NCBI RefSeq assembly: GCF_036346875.1 | Contig: NZ_CP107852.1 | Coordinates: 2,046,001 to 2,110,000 of the forward strand | Source of the DNA: Nocardia sp. NBC_00508 | GTDB lineage: Bacteria; Actinomycetota; Actinomycetes; Mycobacteriales; Mycobacteriaceae | Reading direction: 5' to 3' | DNA: 64,000 nt | In this document: positions 61,067 through 64,000 of the stretch, one piece after another | How the letters are laid out: each line of letters begins with the position of its first letter | Numbering within the stretch: the stretch's first letter is position 1 | The notes under the pieces: generated by a model | Seen by the model: the letters and a program-made list of their open reading frames with translations, nothing else | Told to the model about the DNA's origin: nothing | Database searches by the model: none | Translations under genes and position numbers: made by a program

Positions 61067-61428
61067 CCACCAGCGAGAATTCCACCGAGATCGCCGTCGC
61101 CCCCGCGCCGACGGCGAACGCCGCCAAGATCGCCCCGGCGCTGCTGCGCTACCGCACGCTGGCCTGGATCACCGGTCTCTGGCTGCTGCTGCTCACCGGT
61201 GAGATGATCGCCAAGTACGGCTTCGGCGTGCACACCCCGAGCTGGATCGCCGTGGTGCACGGCTGGGTGTACTTCGTCTACCTGCTGGTCACGGCCGATC
61301 TCGCGGTCAAGGTGCGCTGGCCGGTCCTGCGCACCGTCGGCACCCTGCTCGCGGGCACCGTCCCGCTGCTGTCGTTCTTCGTCGAGCACGTCAACGCGAA
61401 GCAGGTCAAGCAGGACTTCGGCGTCTGA
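61063..61428 (+). CDS. DUF3817 membrane protein (Rv1342c-like)
   Basis: 121 residues. Three hydrophobic helices with WIAVVHGWVYFVYLLVTADL and LLSFFVEHVNAKQV as the conserved part. TTG 61063 overlaps the preceding stop and has GAGGAG upstream. Corresponds to Rv1342c in order and sequence pattern. Role unknown. Its 3' end converges on rdgB with a 7-bp gap. Confidence 0.88.
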   Translation: MTTSENSTEIAVAPAPTANAAKIAPALLRYRTLAWITGLWLLLLTGEMIAKYGFGVHTPSWIAVVHGWVYFVYLLVTADLAVKVRWPVLRTVGTLLAGTVPLLSFFVEHVNAKQVKQDFGV

Positions 61429-61435
61429 CTGCGCG

Positions 61436-62047
61436 TCAGTCGGCGGCCAGCGCCGCCAGCGCGGGCAGCAACTGGGCCAGTGCCCGCCCGCGATGCGATA
61501 CCGCGTCCTTCTGGGCGGGGGTCAGCTGGGCCGCGGTGATGTCGCCACCCGCCGGGACGAACAGCGGATCGTAGCCGAAACCGCCGTCGCCCACCGGCTT
61601 CCGTCCGATCGAGCCCGGCCATTCGCCGCGCACCACGGTCTCCGCGCCGCCCGGCGCCACCAGCGCGCAGGTCGACACGAACCGCCCGCCGCGGCGCTCG
61701 TCCGGAACGTCGGCGAGCTGTGCCAGCAGCAGCGCGTTGTTGGCTGCGTCGTCGCCGTGCCCGCCCGACCAGCGCGCCGACAGCACCCCGGGCATCCCGT
61801 TCAACGCGTCCACCTCGAGGCCGGAATCGTCGGCGACGCAGGCCAAACCGGTGGCCGCGGCACCGTCGCGGGCCTTGGCCAGCGCGTTCTCCTCGAATGT
61901 CGCGCCGGTCTCGGGAGCTTCGTCGTAAGGGGGGACGTCGTTCAGCCCGACGATCTCGATGCCGGCTATGCCGGCCTCGTCGAGGATGCGGCGCAGCTCG
62001 TTCAGTTTCTTGGCATTGCGGCTGGCGACCAGCAGACGGCGGGTCAT
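61436..62047 (-). CDS. rdgB: XTP/dITP pyrophosphatase
   Basis: 203 residues, Ham1/RdgB family, hydrolysing non-canonical purine triphosphates (XTP, dITP) to monophosphates. LLVASRNAKKLNELRRIL opens the family domain, GATFEENALAKAR and VADDSGLEVDALNGMPGVLS hold the metal and nucleotide-binding residues, and FGYDPLFVP follows. ATG 62047 overlaps the rph stop (TGATG), so translation is coupled. Confidence 0.96.
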   Translation of the reverse strand: MTRRLLVASRNAKKLNELRRILDEAGIAGIEIVGLNDVPPYDEAPETGATFEENALAKARDGAAATGLACVADDSGLEVDALNGMPGVLSARWSGGHGDDAANNALLLAQLADVPDERRGGRFVSTCALVAPGGAETVVRGEWPGSIGRKPVGDGGFGYDPLFVPAGGDITAAQLTPAQKDAVSHRGRALAQLLPALAALAAD

Positions 62048-62817
62048 CACTTCTTCTTCGACTCGGCCGGCTCCGGCAGCACGCCGGGGTACGGCAGCGC
62101 CAGCGCTTCCTTCTGCACGACGAACAGCTTCTCGCAGCCCGCGAGCGCGGTGTCGAGCAGTTTGTCCAGCGTGGAGCGCGGGAATGTGGCGCCCTCGCCG
62201 GTGCCCTGGATCTCCACCAGCGTGCCGGTGTCGGTGGCCACCACATTCATGTCGACCTCGGCGCGCGAATCCTCTTCGTACGGCAGGTCCACGCGCACCC
62301 GGCCGTCGACCACGCCGACGCTCACCGCGGCGATCGCACACGAGATCGGCTGCGGGTCGGCCAAGGCGCCCGCCGCGCCGAGGTAGGCCACCGCATCGGC
62401 CAGCGCGACGTAGGCGCCGGTGATGGCGGCCGTCCTGGTTCCGCCGTCGGCCTGGAGCACGTCGCAGTCGATCGCGATGGTGTTCTCGCCGATGGCCGCC
62501 AAGTCGATGCAGGCGCGCAGCGAGCGGCCGACCAGGCGGCTGATCTCCTGGGTCCGTCCGCCGATCCGGCCCTTCACCGACTCGCGGCCGCTGCGGGTAT
62601 GCGTGGCGGCGGGCAGCATCGCGTATTCAGCGGTGAGCCAGCCCAGCCCGGAGTCGCGGCGCCACGGGGGCACGCCCTCGGTGACACTCGCGGTGCACAT
62701 CACCCGTGTCTGCCCGAACTCCACCAACACCGAACCGGCTGGATGCGTGGTGAATCCACGGGTGATCCGTACCTCGCGGAGCTCATCGTCCGCCCTGCCA
62801 TCGGCTCGTCTCGACAC
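62047..62817 (-). CDS. rph: Ribonuclease PH
   Basis: 256 residues, phosphorolytic 3'-5' exoribonuclease that trims tRNA 3' ends. [40 protein letters not shown] and [20 protein letters not shown] are the classical RNase PH segments. GTG 62817 matches the start of M. tuberculosis Rv1340; GTG 62823 is possible. It is followed by rdgB with overlapping stop/start. The hairpin element sits directly upstream. Confidence 0.96.
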   Translation of the reverse strand: MSRRADGRADDELREVRITRGFTTHPAGSVLVEFGQTRVMCTASVTEGVPPWRRDSGLGWLTAEYAMLPAATHTRSGRESVKGRIGGRTQEISRLVGRSLRACIDLAAIGENTIAIDCDVLQADGGTRTAAITGAYVALADAVAYLGAAGALADPQPISCAIAAVSVGVVDGRVRVDLPYEEDSRAEVDMNVVATDTGTLVEIQGTGEGATFPRSTLDKLLDTALAGCEKLFVVQKEALALPYPGVLPEPAESKKK

Positions 62818-62831
62818 GGCCACAGCCTACT

Positions 62832-63014
62832 GTGTCTAATTTGCGGCGCCTGCGGCGCCGCGTGTTCGCGGCCCCCTTATGGCTCGCGTCCGAGCGACCG
62901 CCGCTGGCGACTTCGTCGCGGACGCGGCGGCCGCTCGGACGCGAGCCGGGCCGCGAACAGGGAATGCTCGGTCTCGCTTCGCTCGAAAACGGGGGTGGGG
63001 CCAGTGTGGTTGCT
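62832..63014 (-). repeat. Hairpin element, copy 2 (inverted)
   Basis: About 183 bp, the reverse complement of the element at 60381-60589, starting GTGTCTAATTTGCGGC and containing GGCTCGCGTCCGAGCG and its complement. It begins 9-15 bases upstream of the rph start (GTG 62823 or 62817), between rph and the Rv1339-like gene, so the rph promoter may lie in it or beyond it. Confidence 0.9.
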
Positions 63015-63257
63015 CGAAGGGGTAATCGTGCGAAGCAGTGAGCGGTGCTTGCTGCTGGCCGCCAGGTCAGGCCAATGTCGCTGGCGACTACGAGACGAAT
63101 ACGGCAGCTACTCGGCCACACCACGAGCCGTGAATGGCGCTCGATGGTCTTGCGCGCACATGGTCGTGATACTGCCATCCGACTCGCCGCAGAGCCGTTG
63201 CGGCGCGTGTTCGCACTCCACGGCGGAAGCGCCCACGAGGAATTCTTTCCGGGTCGG
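63015..63257. other. Non-coding stretch next to the hairpin element
   Basis: Together with the element this makes a 434-bp gene-free stretch between rph and the Rv1339-like gene. No reading frame or site is recognised in these 243 bases. Confidence 0.5.
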
Positions 63258-64000
63258 TCAGAGATCGAACGTCTCGCCCGGCGCTACCGCGTGCACGGGA
63301 CCGGAGAACTGTGCCTTTGCCTCGGCGATCACGTCCTCGCGGGAGGTCCACGGGGGTATGTGGGTGAGCAGCAGTTCCTTGACGCCTGCCTCGGCGGCGA
63401 TCTGGCCTGCCTCGGTGCCGGAAAGGTGAATGCCGGGCGGGCGATTCGCCGGATCGTGGGTCCAGGACGCCTCGGCCATCAGGACGTCGGCGCCGTGGGC
63501 GAGTTCGTGGACCTGCGGGCACAGCGCGGTGTCGCCGGTGTAGACGAAGGTGCGTCCGCTCGCGGTGTCGATCCGCAGGCCGTAGGACTCCGGCGGGTGA
63601 TACATCCGGCGCGCGGTGACGGTGTGGCCCGGGCCGAATTCGACCGGCTGTCCTTCCGCCCACGGCTGCATGTCGATCACGTCGGACCAGTCGTCGCATT
63701 CGCCGCCGACCTCGGCGGAGGCATTGCCGATACGCAGCGAGGTGTCCGAGGGGCCGCGAACGATAGCCTTCCCCTCCGGCGGCGTGGGATGGTAACGCCG
63801 CCATACCAGCAGGCCAGGCAAATCCAGACAGTGGTCCGCGTGCAGATGGGTCAGGAAGATGTCGACCTCACCTGGGTCGGCGTAGCGCTGCAACGCGCCG
63901 AGCACTCCCGGGCCGAAATCGATGACCGTCGGCGGCATGTCCGGGCCGGTCAGCAGGTAACCCGACGCAGGAGAGTCCGGGCCGGACACACTGCCCGAGC
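63258..64000 (-). CDS. Rv1339-like MBL-fold phosphodiesterase, 5' end outside window
   Basis: At least 247 residues. The metal motif HLHADHCLDLPGLLVWRRYH is a metallo-beta-lactamase-fold HxHxDH site; YTGDTALCPQ and LTHIPPWTSREDV follow. It parallels M. tuberculosis Rv1339, an atypical class II cyclic-AMP phosphodiesterase. The frame continues upstream as SGSVSGPDSPASG at the very edge, as in Rv1339 (GCSGSV), so the in-window GTG at 63989 is not the true start. It precedes rph, the same order as in mycobacteria. Confidence 0.92.
   Translation of the reverse strand, partial: SGSVSGPDSPASGYLLTGPDMPPTVIDFGPGVLGALQRYADPGEVDIFLTHLHADHCLDLPGLLVWRRYHPTPPEGKAIVRGPSDTSLRIGNASAEVGGECDDWSDVIDMQPWAEGQPVEFGPGHTVTARRMYHPPESYGLRIDTASGRTFVYTGDTALCPQVHELAHGADVLMAEASWTHDPANRPPGIHLSGTEAGQIAAEAGVKELLLTHIPPWTSREDVIAEAKAQFSGPVHAVAPGETFDL

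Noticed and set aside
60381..63014. Inversion of the rph-rdgB segment by the hairpin elements
   Set aside because: Relative orientations equal those of M. tuberculosis Rv1339 to Rv1343c, so there is no sign that the segment has flipped in this genome.
62783..63178. A 131-codon minus-strand frame upstream of rph
   Set aside because: Most of it is the hairpin element; the same peptide appears in the other element copy at 60360-60599, so it is repeat-derived.

Overview
The window is high-GC actinobacterial DNA, most likely from a Nocardia or a close mycolate-containing relative. Three things point there: the dense, strongly GC-biased coding; GTG/TTG starts next to purine-rich ribosome sites; and gene sets typical of Mycobacteriales. 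These sets include an Rv1339-rph-rdgB block with DUF3817 and LprD-like partners, EspC-like type VII secretion substrates, deazaflavin-dependent DDN-type proteins, a PapA5-like acyltransferase, and a VirS/MymA-like regulator-monooxygenase pair. No rRNA or tRNA gene was recognised. Everything here is read by eye from the sequence; family names are recognised from motifs, not from searches.

Layout. 0-7.7 kb: a DUF72 protein cut by the left edge, a 60-bp direct repeat, then a glycerol regulon (glpK1 and an IclR regulator on minus; glpF-glpK2-glpD on plus) with two matching palindromes in the divergent promoter region and a strong bidirectional terminator after glpD. 7.8-20.3 kb: methyltransferase, HxlR regulator diverging from a P450 (with a second P450 tail fragment behind it), SDR, a FUSC-SRPBCC fusion, amidase, an iron-box-controlled LCM-type methyltransferase, a CDF metal exporter, two CrcB fluoride channels, a universal stress protein and an amine oxidase. 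20.5-28.4 kb: PapA5-like acyltransferase, a seven-unit array of about 70-bp repeats, an unusual P450, then a sugar ABC operon (binding protein, ATPase, permease, ROK regulator) with paired operator-like sites upstream.

28.4-38.7 kb: a three-gene type VII secretion-associated set, a DDN-type protein, the VirS/MymA-like pair, a UvrD-like helicase preceded by a translationally coupled 27-codon ORF, and a cluster of very small stress-type genes (CsbD, DUF6131-like, LapA-like, HMA-like) with divergent SigB/SigF-type promoters, plus a VIT1/CCC1 fragment. 38.8-49.5 kb: another unusual P450, a one-spacer relic resembling a type I-E CRISPR array, a three-gene module (small HTH regulator, ImmA/IrrE metallopeptidase, multi-pass MAB_1171c-type membrane protein), a DUF418 protein, a cation/proton antiporter, a PhoU protein, homocysteine methyltransferase, an ECF sigma factor with a cysteine-containing tail and a haloalkane dehalogenase.

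50.1-64 kb: a secreted HNH-nuclease lipoprotein, a LysR regulator, a probable drug-resistance operon (MFS pump with a C-terminal winged-helix-like tail, PadR regulator, flavin monooxygenase) ending in a strong terminator, a primary-like sigma factor, two convergent TetR regulators, an SDR, and the housekeeping block LprD-like/DUF3817/rdgB/rph/Rv1339-like. That block is flanked inside by two inverted copies of a roughly 200-bp hairpin element. The last gene runs off the right edge.

The most unusual content is non-coding: the tandem repeat array with a solitary copy that forms the linker of a fusion protein, the inverted hairpin elements, the CRISPR-like relic and several paired operator palindromes. 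The best candidate for an undescribed functional module is the HTH-ImmA/IrrE-membrane protein trio at 40.2-42.5 kb.
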